39,388 nt of DNA, taken from contig JAIPEX010000011.1 of NCBI GenBank assembly GCA_021736945.1, positions 1-39,388 of the forward strand, in the 5' to 3' direction. The notes beneath the pieces were generated by a model. It had not been told where the DNA came from. It worked only from the letters and a program-made list of their open reading frames with translations, and searched no databases. Shown in pieces: positions 17,040 to 25,863 of this stretch. Made by a program: the position numbers and the translations under genes. Each line of letters begins with the position of its first letter. The first letter of the stretch is position 1. The stretch is from Halanaerobiales bacterium. GTDB taxonomy: Bacteria > Bacillota > Halanaerobiia > Halanaerobiales > M55B127.

Positions 17040-18716
17040 ATGAAAGAGTTAATTGGAATAACTATAGCTGAAGCTTTGAATCTAGAAAAAATGAGTGAGG
17101 TTGAAGTATTAGCCGGGAAAAAAGGGTTAAACCGTCATATAACAAAAGTTAATATAATGGAAGTACCGGATATTGTTGATTGGGTAAAGGAAGGTGAGCT
17201 TTTATTTACTACTCTTTATTCAATTAAGGATGATGAAGATGCCTTGAAAAATTTAGTACCTAAATTAGCTGAAAAGAATTTGGCAGGTTTAGGTATAAAG
17301 CCTGGTAGATATATAAATGAAATACCAGAATTTATGGTAAAACAGGCTGAAGAAAATGATTTTCCTTTATTAAAAATTCCGTATGATTTCTCATTTTCTG
17401 AATTTATTAATCCAATTTTAAGTGAAATATTAAATGTCCAAACTAAATTTTTAGAAAAAACCCTCAATATTCATGAAGTATTAACTAATACAGTACTATA
17501 TGAAAATGGTTTAGATCGTTTATCTACTGTTTTAGTAGATATGATAAAAAACCCGGTCTTAATTACTGATTCTAACATGGCAATTATGTCTTATTCTATT
17601 CCTGATGAATATACCAATATGCTTTCCAAAGAAGATTTATTAGATACTGTAAAAATAAATGGAAACCGTGAAACGGAAGAAGAAATATATGGTTATCGTT
17701 GTAAGAAAAAGTCGGTTTCATTAGCTGGAAAAAATGTAGATTTAATAAAAATACCCATTATAACCCCTAATAATCATTTTGGGTATCTATTTGCATGGGA
17801 ATATGAAAAAACTATCAATAAGCTAGATATTTCAACATTGAAATGGGCAAGCACTATCGCAGCATTAGATATTTTAAATAAAAGGTCTATTGCCAATGTA
17901 GAGTTGAAATATAAAAATGAACTTCTCTATGACATTTTAAAAGGTAAACTTAATAATAAACAAACTATTGTAAATAGAGGAAAAAACATGGGAATGGATT
18001 TAGATAAAGGTTTTCATGTAGTTGTATTTGAATTAAAGGAACTAATTTCAAAGCAGTTTAAAAATAAAGGGCTTTTAAATGAAAATATTCAGAAAAACTA
18101 TCTTGAATCTACCAAAAGAATTATTGATGACGATATTATAATGGGAGATTTAGGTACTTATTTGATTGCTTTATATCCAGGAGAAGAGGAGGATAAAGAA
18201 GCTGTTAAAGATTTTTCTGATAAAGTATTAAATGTTATTGATCAAGAAGATAGAGAATTAGTAAATGTTGGAGTTGGAAATTATCAAGAAGATATTATTA
18301 ATTTAAATGAAAGTTATTCACAAGCTAAAAGGGCTATAAATGTTGCAAATAAGCTTAAAAAAGATAATCAAATTTATTTCTTTGAAGAGTTAGGTGTATA
18401 TAAACTTTTATATAAAATAGATAAAGATGAAAAGAATAGTTTTCTTGAAAACTCAATTATACCTTTATTAAATTATGATAAAGCTCATAATACTGAACTT
18501 CTTAAAACTCTAAGAGCCTTTTTTGAAGAAAACGGTAATCTAACCAATGTTGCTAAGAAAATTTACATACACTATAATACTGTTCATTATCGCTTACAAA
18601 GAATTGAAAAGATTACTGGTCTGAGTTTAGACAATCCAGATGATAAATTAAATTTAGAAATAGCATTAAAAATGCTTAATTTTACTGATATTTTAGGTGG
18701 AGAAAATGTACAATAG
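17040..18716 (+). CDS. PucR family transcriptional regulator
   Basis: PucR regulators control purine and other nitrogen-compound catabolism; B. subtilis PucR is the type member. I choose ATG 17040 (GGTGA at 17030-17034) because the earlier in-frame ATG 16998 lies at or upstream of the predicted transcription start. This gives 558 residues. The N-terminal PucR domain includes EVEVLAGKKGLNRHI and MEVPDIVDWVKEGELLFTT. The middle holds a CdaR/GGDEF-like region. The C-terminal helix-turn-helix runs from about residue 487 to 545 and includes GNLTNVAKKIYIHYNTVHYR. It overlaps allH by 11 bases, so it is co-expressed with the carbamoyltransferase gene, and it probably senses a pathway intermediate and controls the whole block. 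Confidence 0.9.
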   Translation: MKELIGITIAEALNLEKMSEVEVLAGKKGLNRHITKVNIMEVPDIVDWVKEGELLFTTLYSIKDDEDALKNLVPKLAEKNLAGLGIKPGRYINEIPEFMVKQAEENDFPLLKIPYDFSFSEFINPILSEILNVQTKFLEKTLNIHEVLTNTVLYENGLDRLSTVLVDMIKNPVLITDSNMAIMSYSIPDEYTNMLSKEDLLDTVKINGNRETEEEIYGYRCKKKSVSLAGKNVDLIKIPIITPNNHFGYLFAWEYEKTINKLDISTLKWASTIAALDILNKRSIANVELKYKNELLYDILKGKLNNKQTIVNRGKNMGMDLDKGFHVVVFELKELISKQFKNKGLLNENIQKNYLESTKRIIDDDIIMGDLGTYLIALYPGEEEDKEAVKDFSDKVLNVIDQEDRELVNVGVGNYQEDIINLNESYSQAKRAINVANKLKKDNQIYFFEELGVYKLLYKIDKDEKNSFLENSIIPLLNYDKAHNTELLKTLRAFFEENGNLTNVAKKIYIHYNTVHYRLQRIEKITGLSLDNPDDKLNLEIALKMLNFTDILGGENVQ

Positions 18717-19563
18717 AGTAATTGAAGGAGACTTAGTATTTGAAAATTATGGGCTAACTGGAAAAATTGCAAATATATTTGATCACGTTATCAATATTAG
18801 AACTGAAAAAGATAAAGGTTTTGCTCTGATAGATACAAAAGTTGTAGATGCACCCTATCATTTGAAATTAGCTGATGTTACTTTTCAAAAAATACATCGG
18901 AAAATGAGAAATAACTCGACTATCATTTTACAAAATGATAGAATTAATTATGATAATAGAACAGTTAAAATTGATGAAAAAGAAAAATTTTTTGGCAAAA
19001 TTGGCGAAATCAATACAATTGATAAAGAAAAAATAATAAAATTAATTGAAAATGTTATTAATGAATCCCAAGATTTAGGCAGTTTAGACAAAACTATTTT
19101 AAATCATAAAAATATATTAAATAATAATAAAGAATTTAATCTAAATTCTCTTCAAAAACAATTTTATAAAATATTGAGTTCAATAATATCTAATGAACAC
19201 AATCTTTCGGATTTATTAGGACTTGGTATCGGCTTAACTCCAACTGGTGATGATTTTATAGTGGGTTATCTTTCTGCAGTAGAAGCTGGTTTGGTAGATG
19301 ATAAATTGAATATTAGAGAAGGTTTAAAAAATTTGAATATTTTCAAATTAACTACTAGAGTAAGTGCACTTCATGTAAAAGGTGCCTTAAACCATAGTTT
19401 CAACGGAAAAGTTGTGAATTTATACAACAATATAGGATTGAATTCTAATAAGTTTATTAAAAGTGCCAAAGAACTTTTAAAAATAGGGAGCAGTTCTGGT
19501 TTGGATACGTTATCAGGAATATATTTTGCTCTTACTATTTCAAATTACAATAAAATAGTATAA
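18706..19563 (+). CDS. allH: AllH-type (DUF2877) subunit of an oxamate/ureido carbamoyltransferase
   Basis: DUF2877 protein YlbF of E. coli is AllH, one of three proteins (AllFGH) that together form oxamic transcarbamylase, converting oxalurate and phosphate to oxamate and carbamoyl phosphate. I choose ATG 18706 (AGGTGG, 5-base spacer), giving 285 residues; an earlier GTG at 18697 lies inside that site. The family hallmark GLGIGLTPTGDDF lies near residue 170-183, followed by SALHVKGALNHSF and SSGLDTLSGIYFAL. It overlaps the PucR gene. Its partners allF and allG lie 4.7 kb downstream beyond the sodium pump, a split arrangement. The true substrate here is not certain. Confidence 0.85.
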   Translation: MYNRVIEGDLVFENYGLTGKIANIFDHVINIRTEKDKGFALIDTKVVDAPYHLKLADVTFQKIHRKMRNNSTIILQNDRINYDNRTVKIDEKEKFFGKIGEINTIDKEKIIKLIENVINESQDLGSLDKTILNHKNILNNNKEFNLNSLQKQFYKILSSIISNEHNLSDLLGLGIGLTPTGDDFIVGYLSAVEAGLVDDKLNIREGLKNLNIFKLTTRVSALHVKGALNHSFNGKVVNLYNNIGLNSNKFIKSAKELLKIGSSSGLDTLSGIYFALTISNYNKIV

Positions 19564-19663
19564 ATATTGTAAAATTTCCACAAAGGTAATTTGTCTTAAA
19601 TTATTGAATAAATTATATTGGAAACAAACATTATAATATAAATTTTTTAAGGGAGGGACTCAG
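19564..19663 (+). promoter_or_regulatory. 100-base gap upstream of mmdA with candidate -10
   Basis: A TATAAT at 19632-19637 lies 27 bases before the TTG start. No good -35 stands at 16-18 bases; TTGAAT at 19604 is 22 bases away. A pump promoter is possible but weakly supported. No terminator was seen after allH. Confidence 0.35.
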
Positions 19664-21208
19664 TTGAAAGATAAAATTAAAGAACTAAAGGAAAAAAGAG
19701 AGAAAATATCTCAGGGTGGTGGCCCAAAAAGAATTGAAAAACAACACAATAAAGGGAAGTTAACTGCCCGAGAAAGAATTGACAAATTGTTTGATGACGG
19801 TAGTTTTCAAGAAATTGGTATGTTTGTAGAACATCATTCACAAGATTTAGGTATGGATGAAAAAGAAATACCTGCTGATGGTGTTATTACTGGCCAAGGT
19901 ACAATTAATGGTCGCTCAGTCTTTGTATATGCACAAGACTTTACTACAATGGGCGGTTCATTAGGAGAGATGCATGCTAAAAAGATTTGTAGAGTTATGG
20001 ATTTAGCTAAAAAAGCAGGTGCACCTTTTATTTCACTTCTAGATTCAGGTGGAGCAAGAATTCAAGAAGGTGTAAATTCACTCAAAGGTTATGGTGAAAT
20101 CTTTAGAAGGAATACAGATAATTCTGGTGTAATTCCACAGATTTCTGTTATATTAGGTCCATGTGCTGGTGGAGCAGTTTATTCTCCAGCTATTACAGAT
20201 TTTGTTTTTATGGTTGACCACACTTCAAAAATGTTTATTACAGGTCCTCAAGTAGTAAAATCAGTAACAGGAGAAGAAGTAAGTGCTGAAGAATTAGGCG
20301 GAGGTTCTACTCATAATCAAGTTAGTGGAGTAGCTCATTTCTTAGCCGACAATGAAGAAAGAAGTTTTGAACAAATAAAAAGATTGATTTCATTTATTCC
20401 AAATAATAATTTAGAAGGACCTTCTGTAAAAGAAACAAATGATTCTCCAGAAAGAATAGAAGAAGACCTTCAAGATATAGTTCCTATTAATCCAAATAAA
20501 GCTTATGATGTAAGAGATGTAATCAATAAGGTAGTAGATGATCAAGACTTTTTTGAAGTTCATAAATATTTCGCAAAAAATATTGTTGTAGGTTTTGCTA
20601 GATTAAATGGACGTTCTGTTGGTATCATTGCTAATCAACCTAATTTTAAAGCTGGTACTTTAGATATTGATTCATCAGATAAAGCTGCTAGATTCATTAG
20701 GTTCTGTGATTCCTTTAATATTCCGATTGTTTCATTAGTAGATGTTCCTGGATATCTACCTGGTGTAGAACAGGAATATGGCGGAGTAATCAGGCACGGT
20801 GCTAAATTACTTTATGCTTATTCAGAAGCTACAGTACCTACTGTTACATTGATTTTAAGAAAAGCTTATGGTGGAGCATATATCGCTATGAATAGTAGAC
20901 ACCTTGGAGCTGATTATGTATTTGCTTGGCCTAATGCAGAAATTGCTGTTATGGGTCCAAAAGGAGCTGCTAATGTTATCTTTAGAAAAGAGATTAAAAA
21001 TGCAGATGATCCTGATAAAAAACGCCAAGAAAAAATAGATGAATACAGAGAAAGTTTTGCAAATCCATATCAAGCAGCTTCAGAAGGTTATGTAGATGAT
21101 GTAATAGACCCACGTAATACAAGACCAAGAATTATTATGGCATTAGAATCAGTTATTAGTAAACAAGAAAGTAAACCAAACAAAAAACACGGTAATATAC
21201 CTTTATAG
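19664..21208 (+). CDS. mmdA: carboxyltransferase (alpha) subunit of a biotin-dependent Na+ decarboxylase, MmdA-like
   Basis: This subunit moves the substrate carboxyl group to biotin. The 514-residue protein is a PccB/MmdA-type CoA carboxyltransferase. The N-terminal KLTARERIDKLFDDGSFQEI, SGGARIQEG (128-136) and GPCAGGAVYSPA (165-176) make the first crotonase-like half. VPGYLPGVEQE (about 361-371) and KAYGGAYIAM (about 399-408) belong to the second. It starts at TTG with AGGGAGGG eight bases upstream. The four genes from here to 23233 have the order known for methylmalonyl-CoA decarboxylase (A-D-C-B). No mutase or epimerase is nearby, so methylmalonyl-CoA is not assured; malonyl-CoA or another malonate-type substrate fits the context. 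Confidence 0.85.
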   Translation: MKDKIKELKEKREKISQGGGPKRIEKQHNKGKLTARERIDKLFDDGSFQEIGMFVEHHSQDLGMDEKEIPADGVITGQGTINGRSVFVYAQDFTTMGGSLGEMHAKKICRVMDLAKKAGAPFISLLDSGGARIQEGVNSLKGYGEIFRRNTDNSGVIPQISVILGPCAGGAVYSPAITDFVFMVDHTSKMFITGPQVVKSVTGEEVSAEELGGGSTHNQVSGVAHFLADNEERSFEQIKRLISFIPNNNLEGPSVKETNDSPERIEEDLQDIVPINPNKAYDVRDVINKVVDDQDFFEVHKYFAKNIVVGFARLNGRSVGIIANQPNFKAGTLDIDSSDKAARFIRFCDSFNIPIVSLVDVPGYLPGVEQEYGGVIRHGAKLLYAYSEATVPTVTLILRKAYGGAYIAMNSRHLGADYVFAWPNAEIAVMGPKGAANVIFRKEIKNADDPDKKRQEKIDEYRESFANPYQAASEGYVDDVIDPRNTRPRIIMALESVISKQESKPNKKHGNIPL

Positions 21209-21230
21209 AATTCAAAAGGGAGGCATAAAT

Positions 21231-21641
21231 GTGAATCCTCTAGAACTTTTAAGAGACCCATCTTTAGTACAATCGATGACATTAAGCGAAAAATTAATTT
21301 CGGGTCTTCAGGTTGCTATTTTGGGGATGTCAATAGTGTTTACAATTTTAATACTGTTGATGTTGGTTTTGAAATTATTAGAAATAATTTTTTCAGAAGA
21401 TATGGATTTCAAAGAAGATGTTAGTGAAACCCAAACCACAGTACCTGAATATGAACCTGAAATAGACAGAAATGACGAAAAAGTTGCTGCAATTATGGCA
21501 GCTATTATGAGTTTGGAAAATGTAAGTAAGAGCAAATTTAGAATAAAAAAAATAACAAGAACTGAAGACGATGTGCCAATCTGGGGTAGAGTTGCCCGCG
21601 GTGGCGGAATAACAGAAAATAACAAAGGAGAGTTATTATGA
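21231..21641 (+). CDS. mmdD: OadG/MmdD-type membrane (gamma/delta) subunit of Na+ decarboxylase
   Basis: The small OadG-family subunit anchors and assembles the pump in the membrane. The 136-residue protein has one N-terminal hydrophobic helix at about residues 25-51 ([20 protein letters not shown]). A charged soluble tail follows with [10 protein letters not shown] and ending near [10 protein letters not shown], which resembles the tails of MmdD and OadG. The start is GTG 21231 behind AAAAGGGAGG. The stop overlaps the next ATG as ATGA, so the biotin carrier is translationally coupled. Small size and low conservation make family recognition partly dependent on context. Confidence 0.82.
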   Translation: MNPLELLRDPSLVQSMTLSEKLISGLQVAILGMSIVFTILILLMLVLKLLEIIFSEDMDFKEDVSETQTTVPEYEPEIDRNDEKVAAIMAAIMSLENVSKSKFRIKKITRTEDDVPIWGRVARGGGITENNKGELL

Positions 21642-22075
21642 GCAGAAAATTTAAAGTAAAAGTTAATGATGAAGAATATGAAGTTGAAGTAGAAGAAGTT
21701 CAAACTGATGGTCAAAGTATTGAAAGAAGCGAAACTCAAACTACTCAAAAAACTACAAAAACACAAAGTAGTTCAACAAAAACTTCAAAATCAAAACCTA
21801 GTCCAAGTCCAAAACCAAAAGCTAAAAAGAAATCTAAACCTTCTTCTGGCCCTAGCTTAGGTGGAGGTTCTGTTGAAGCTCCTATGACTGGTACAGTATT
21901 AGAAGTAAAAGTCAGTGAAGGTGATGAAGTTGCAAATGGTGACCTATTACTGGTACTTGAAGCAATGAAAATGGAAAATGAAGTCTATGCACCCGCTTCC
22001 GGTAAAGTTACAGAAGTAAATGTTAAAAACGATCAAAAAGTTGAAGCTGGGGAAGTATTAATAGTTATAGAATAA
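21638..22075 (+). CDS. mmdC: biotin carboxyl carrier subunit (MmdC-like)
   Basis: The carrier holds biotin on a swinging arm that shuttles CO2 from the carboxyltransferase to the membrane decarboxylase. The 145-residue protein has three parts: a short N-terminal strand region, a flexible linker of about residues 30-72 rich in Thr, Ser, Lys and Pro, and a biotinyl domain. The EAMKM motif has the biotinylated lysine at residue 111. Further marks are [20 protein letters not shown] and VLIVIE at the end. The Pro/Ser/Lys linker is typical of decarboxylase pumps. ATGA overlap with the upstream gene ties it to the same operon. Confidence 0.92.
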   Translation: MSRKFKVKVNDEEYEVEVEEVQTDGQSIERSETQTTQKTTKTQSSSTKTSKSKPSPSPKPKAKKKSKPSSGPSLGGGSVEAPMTGTVLEVKVSEGDEVANGDLLLVLEAMKMENEVYAPASGKVTEVNVKNDQKVEAGEVLIVIE

Positions 22076-22102
22076 GTTATATTATGATAGGAGGTAAGAA
22101 AA

Positions 22103-23233
22103 TTGGTACAGGTTTTTATAGAGTTTTTACAAGGAACCGGGATAGTGGCTCTGGATATTCCTCAAATAGTGATGATTATAATATCTTTAGGCCTCTTATA
22201 TCTTGGTATCGTTAAACAATATGAACCTCTGTTATTAGTACCGATAGCTTTCGGTATGCTATTAGTTAATCTACCATTAACTAATCTAATGATTCATGCT
22301 GCTGATGGCAAACCAGCTGGTTTATTTAGATATTTCTACATGGGAAATGCTTTAGGTATATTTCCCCCATTAATATTTTTAGGAATCGGTGCAATGACAG
22401 ATTTTGGTCCATTAATAGCTAATCCTAAAAGTTTATTACTAGGTGCAGCAGCTCAGGTTGGAATTTTCATTACATTTTTAGGTGCTATTTTATTAGGTTT
22501 TACCGGACAACAAGCTGCTCCTATTGGAATAATAGGTGGAGCAGACGGTCCAACTGCTATATATTTAGCAGGTCAATTGGCTCCAGAGTATTTAGGGGCA
22601 ATTGCAATCGCTGCTTATTCATATATGGCATTAGTTCCTGTTATCCAACCACCAATTATTAGAGCGTTAACTAGTGAAAAGGAAAGAAAGATAAAAATGG
22701 AACAGCTAAGACCTGTTTCAAAAACAGAAAAAATATTATTTCCAATATTAGTTACAATTGTAGTATTATTATTATTACCAGATGCTGCTCCTTTAATCGG
22801 TATGTTAATGATTGGTAATCTATTTAAAGAAAGTGGTGTCGTGGATCGTTTAAGCGAAACCGCTCAAAATTCATTAATCAATATAGTAACCATCTTATTA
22901 GGTATTGCAGTTGGAGCTAGTGCTTCTGCAAGTAAATTCTTACAAGTTGATACCATTCAGGTATTATTAATAGGTGTAGTAGCATTTGCAATTGGTACAA
23001 CAACCGGAGTATTACTAGGTAAATTAATGAATAAATTATCTAGTAACAAAATTAATCCTATGATTGGTGCTGCAGGTGTATCGGCTGTACCAATGGCGGC
23101 GAGAGTTGTGCAAAAGGAAGGTCAAAGAGCAGATTCATCAAACTTTCTTTTGATGCATGCTATGGGGCCTAACGTTGCAGGAGTTATAGGTTCTGCTGTT
23201 GCAGCTGGTGTAATGATGTCAATATTTGCATAA
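22103..23233 (+). CDS. mmdB: Na+-pumping decarboxylase beta subunit, OadB/MmdB family
   Basis: The beta subunit decarboxylates carboxybiotin and uses the energy to export sodium ions. The 376-residue protein is strongly hydrophobic. It carries [10 protein letters not shown], with Asp148 matching the essential Asp of the family, and [20 protein letters not shown] with the conserved Ser/Arg region used in Na+ coupling. It starts at TTG 22103 with AGGAGGTAAG eight bases upstream. It ends the four-gene pump unit; no clear terminator was seen after it. Coupling ion selectivity is inferred from the family. Confidence 0.94.
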   Translation: MVQVFIEFLQGTGIVALDIPQIVMIIISLGLLYLGIVKQYEPLLLVPIAFGMLLVNLPLTNLMIHAADGKPAGLFRYFYMGNALGIFPPLIFLGIGAMTDFGPLIANPKSLLLGAAAQVGIFITFLGAILLGFTGQQAAPIGIIGGADGPTAIYLAGQLAPEYLGAIAIAAYSYMALVPVIQPPIIRALTSEKERKIKMEQLRPVSKTEKILFPILVTIVVLLLLPDAAPLIGMLMIGNLFKESGVVDRLSETAQNSLINIVTILLGIAVGASASASKFLQVDTIQVLLIGVVAFAIGTTTGVLLGKLMNKLSSNKINPMIGAAGVSAVPMAARVVQKEGQRADSSNFLLMHAMGPNVAGVIGSAVAAGVMMSIFA

Positions 23234-23283
23234 TTCATTATACAAAATATACGCTAAATATTTATTAGTTTTCACAAAGGGAA

Positions 23284-23313
23284 TTACTATCTAAATCAAG
23301 AAATTTGTATAAT
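23284..23313 (+). promoter_or_regulatory. candidate promoter for the GNAT-allF-allG unit
   Basis: TATAAT at 23308-23313, preceded by TTACTA (3 of 6 matches) at 23284-23289 with an 18-base spacer. The start would fall inside the tandem repeat at 23312-23341. Confidence 0.4.
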
Positions 23314-23341
23314 AGTGCTAAAAAACATAGTGCTAAAAAAC
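23312..23341 (+). repeat. two perfect tandem copies of a 15-base unit
   Basis: ATAGTGCTAAAAAAC occurs at 23312-23326 and again at 23327-23341 with no mismatch. It overlaps the -10 at 23308-23313, so it could be a duplicated regulator site or replication slippage. Confidence 0.85.
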
Positions 23342-23482
23342 TAGGAAACTATAAATATTTGATCTTGTAGAAAGGGGTGGTATTGGTAAAGGGTCGCTAA
23401 GTGTAAAAACTTATTGTTAATATTAAGCTAATAAACAAACTTAAACAAAAATAAAAATAAAATTCTCAAGGAGGAATTAATA

Positions 23483-24211
23483 ATGTTTAAAGAAAGTCCA
23501 GTTGAAGTTTCACAAGAAGAAATTACTTTTAAGGTGGAAGAATTAGAACCGTTTTTGAGTGCACCTCAATTAGATATGGCTACACCAGAACCATGTAAAA
23601 TCGAATTGAAAGATGGCTCAACTATGTTAATCAGAGAAGTTAAAAAAGAAGAAATTCCAATGTTGTTAGACTATGTTAAAAATTTCATGGAGCAAGGTTC
23701 AAAAGACTTCTATGATATAGTAGGAGCTAGAGTATATGCTGAGCTTTTAGGATATTTAAGAAACCGTCTAAAAGATCCTTATCTCTTTGTAGGAGCTATT
23801 GATGGTGAAATCGTTGGTTTTGCTAACGGTCGTGTAAGAGACAAAGATGTAAACATTTCACTTCATACAATGGCATTCAAAAGAGGTTTAAGAATTGGTG
23901 CAACATTATATTACAGAAAACTAGTTTATGCTTTTGAAGAGCAAAAAAATGAAGAAGTTAGATCAACATTTGAAAGTTATAATGGTCTAAAACGCTGGGG
24001 TATTGGAATGGCTCAACCTTCCTATCCTTATCCAGAATATCAACACGAACTCGGTGGAGCAAGAGTATTCTATGTTGATCAACAATACTGGAATGCAGCA
24101 GTTAAAGACTATGTAAGTCAAATGGTAGGTAACGAACTAGACTTTGATGTAGAAGATGAATTACTCAAGAAAAATGAAGACTTAGTTCTTCCAGAAGGAG
24201 TAAATGTTTAA
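23483..24211 (+). CDS. GNAT-fold acyltransferase-like protein of unknown function
   Basis: I recognise only the fold. The 242-residue protein has a GNAT-like core: the beta strands around DPYLFVGAIDGEIVGFANGR at about residues 99-118, and the acyl-CoA phosphate-binding motif A as KRGLRIGATLYYR, with Arg134, Gly135, Gly139 and Ala140. A helix with SYNGLKRWGIGM follows. An N-terminal extension of about 45 residues has no recognised domain. The ATG is preceded by AAGGAGGA. It lies between the decarboxylase pump and allF and is followed by a terminator, so it is transcribed at least partly alone. GNAT-fold enzymes bind acyl-CoA and a few decarboxylate malonyl-CoA, so an acyl-CoA step is plausible but untested. 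Confidence 0.65.
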   Translation: MFKESPVEVSQEEITFKVEELEPFLSAPQLDMATPEPCKIELKDGSTMLIREVKKEEIPMLLDYVKNFMEQGSKDFYDIVGARVYAELLGYLRNRLKDPYLFVGAIDGEIVGFANGRVRDKDVNISLHTMAFKRGLRIGATLYYRKLVYAFEEQKNEEVRSTFESYNGLKRWGIGMAQPSYPYPEYQHELGGARVFYVDQQYWNAAVKDYVSQMVGNELDFDVEDELLKKNEDLVLPEGVNV

Positions 24212-24241
24212 GTAAAATTAGACAAGCAATGTAAAAATAAT

Positions 24242-24278
24242 TCCCCACTCTAAGTTATTTGGGGTGGGGATTCTTTTT
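24242..24278 (+). terminator. intrinsic terminator between GNAT-like gene and allF
   Basis: A 12-pair stem with two G-U pairs (24242-24253 with 24259-24270) encloses a 5-base loop and is followed by TTCTTTTT. The allF ribosome binding site starts only a few bases later. It may act as an attenuator setting the ratio of GNAT to AllFG. Confidence 0.8.
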
Positions 24279-24295
24279 AAAAAGGAGTTGTTAAT

Positions 24296-25849
24296 ATGGC
24301 TAAAAAAGCTCTAGTTAAAGAGGGTACCTATTTTGACTCTGTTACTTTGATGTCAATTTCAACTGATATTAAAGCTATAGATGGAGTTAATGAAGCTACA
24401 ATTGTTATGGGTACTGATGCTAATAAAGGAATATTAGAAACTGCTGGATTATTATTACCAGAAGCAGAAGAAGCTAAACCTAATGATCTGGTAATTGTAA
24501 TCGACGGTGAAGAAGATGTTTTAGATAAAGCAATTGAAAAAACAAATGAAAAATTAGCAGAACAGAAGTCTTCTTCTGATGATGAAGAAGATTATAATCC
24601 TGGTTCATTAGATGGAGCAATAGACGTACAACCTGATTCTAACTTAGTAATTATATCAGTACCTGGAGAATATGCAGCACGTGAGGCCAGAAAGGCTTTA
24701 AAACGCGGACTGCATGTTATGTTGTTTAGTGATAATGTTCCAGTGGAAGATGAAATCGAACTAAAACAAATGGCTTCCGAAAGAAATCTATTACTAATGG
24801 GTCCTGATTGTGGTACTTCCATTATAAATGGAGCTCCATTGGCTTTTTCTAATGTAGTTAGCCGTGGACCAGTTGGTATTGTTGCTGCATCAGGTACAGG
24901 AGCACAAGCTGTTTCTTCATTAGTAGATAGACAAGGTGTAGGTCTTACTCAGGTAATTGGTACCGGTGGCCGTGACCTTAAATCTAAAGTTAAAGGTATT
25001 GAAATGATCAAAGATATGAAAGCATTGGATAGAGATGAAGATACAGAAGTAATTGTCTTAGTCTCAAAACCACCTGCAAAAGAAGTTAGTGAAAAAATCA
25101 TGGAAGAAGTTAAAAAATTAAATAAACCAGTGATAGTTAACTTCTTAGGTGGAGATCCTTCAGTAGTTGAAGGAACTGATGCTATTTGGACTGATACACT
25201 AGAAGATGCAGCATTAGAAGCCGCAGCCTTTATAAAAGGTAAAGATGAAGTTGGTGGTTTAAGCTTAACTGAAGACGAAGTTAATGAAATAGCTGCTGAA
25301 GAAACTTCTAAAATGAGCGATGAACAAAAATATTTAAGAGGTCTTTATACCGGTGGAACTCTATGTAGTGAAGCGGTTATTCTATTAACAGAAAAATATG
25401 GAGAAATGTATTCCAATATTCCATTAAAAGAAGAATTAGGATTAAAAGAAGACCTTGCAAGCATAGAAAATACTGTTATTGACCTTGGGGAAGATGAATT
25501 TACAAGAGGTAAGCCCCATCCAATGATTGAACCATCCTTAAGAAATGATAGAATGCTAAAAGAGGCTGAAGATAAAGAATTAGCAGTTGTACTTATTGAT
25601 GTAGTATTAGGATATGGTTCACACGAAGATCCTGCTGGTGAAGTTGCTAAAGCAATTGAAAAAGCAAAAGAAAAAGTAGCTGATCGTGGTGGATATTTAT
25701 CAGTTATTGCATCAGTATGTGGGACTGAAAAAGATCCTCAAAATCTTCAAGCACAGGAAGAAAAATTACGTCAGGTTGGAGCTAAAGTACTCCCCACAAA
25801 TGTTCAGGCTGTGCGTGTAGCAAGTAAAATTCTAAGTGATCTAAATTAA
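24296..25849 (+). CDS. fdrA: AllF/FdrA-type subunit of an oxamate/ureido carbamoyltransferase
   Basis: FdrA has the fold of ADP-forming acyl-CoA synthetases and was long of unknown role; in E. coli it is AllF, part of the AllFGH oxamic transcarbamylase. The 517-residue protein is a little shorter than E. coli FdrA. Family marks are SVPGEYAAREARKALKRGL, MGPDCGTSIINGAPLAFSN (nucleotide/CoA-fold loop), GIVAASGTGAQAV, QVIGTGGRDL, YTGGTLCSEA and GRGKPHPMIEPSLR-like TRGKPHPMIEPSLR near the C-terminus. A low-complexity acidic stretch (about residues 93-99) links the first domains. allG follows after 14 bases. In this cluster the substrate could be a ureido acid other than oxalurate. Confidence 0.87.
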   Translation: MAKKALVKEGTYFDSVTLMSISTDIKAIDGVNEATIVMGTDANKGILETAGLLLPEAEEAKPNDLVIVIDGEEDVLDKAIEKTNEKLAEQKSSSDDEEDYNPGSLDGAIDVQPDSNLVIISVPGEYAAREARKALKRGLHVMLFSDNVPVEDEIELKQMASERNLLLMGPDCGTSIINGAPLAFSNVVSRGPVGIVAASGTGAQAVSSLVDRQGVGLTQVIGTGGRDLKSKVKGIEMIKDMKALDRDEDTEVIVLVSKPPAKEVSEKIMEEVKKLNKPVIVNFLGGDPSVVEGTDAIWTDTLEDAALEAAAFIKGKDEVGGLSLTEDEVNEIAAEETSKMSDEQKYLRGLYTGGTLCSEAVILLTEKYGEMYSNIPLKEELGLKEDLASIENTVIDLGEDEFTRGKPHPMIEPSLRNDRMLKEAEDKELAVVLIDVVLGYGSHEDPAGEVAKAIEKAKEKVADRGGYLSVIASVCGTEKDPQNLQAQEEKLRQVGAKVLPTNVQAVRVASKILSDLN

Positions 25850-25863
25850 GGGGGAGAGATAAT

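Larger units (their letters stand above)
23234..23482 (+). other. 249-base leader before the GNAT-like gene
   Basis: It has a TATAAT at 23308-23313 with TTACTA 18 bases upstream, a 15-base tandem repeat at 23312-23341, and a possible mini-ORF: AAGGGGTGG followed by TTG-GTA-AAG-GGT-CGC-TAA at 23383-23400 (MVKGR). No known riboswitch was recognised. Confidence 0.5.

Noticed and set aside
19664-23233. Classical propionate pathway methylmalonyl-CoA decarboxylase
   Set aside because: The gene order fits, but no mutase, epimerase or other propionate genes are nearby. Kept as an alternative substrate rather than the call.
23342-23482. Riboswitch in the leader of the GNAT-like gene
   Set aside because: I compared it by eye with the purine, glycine, guanidine and TPP motifs and saw no conserved core. 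The AT-rich sequence gives only weak hairpins.
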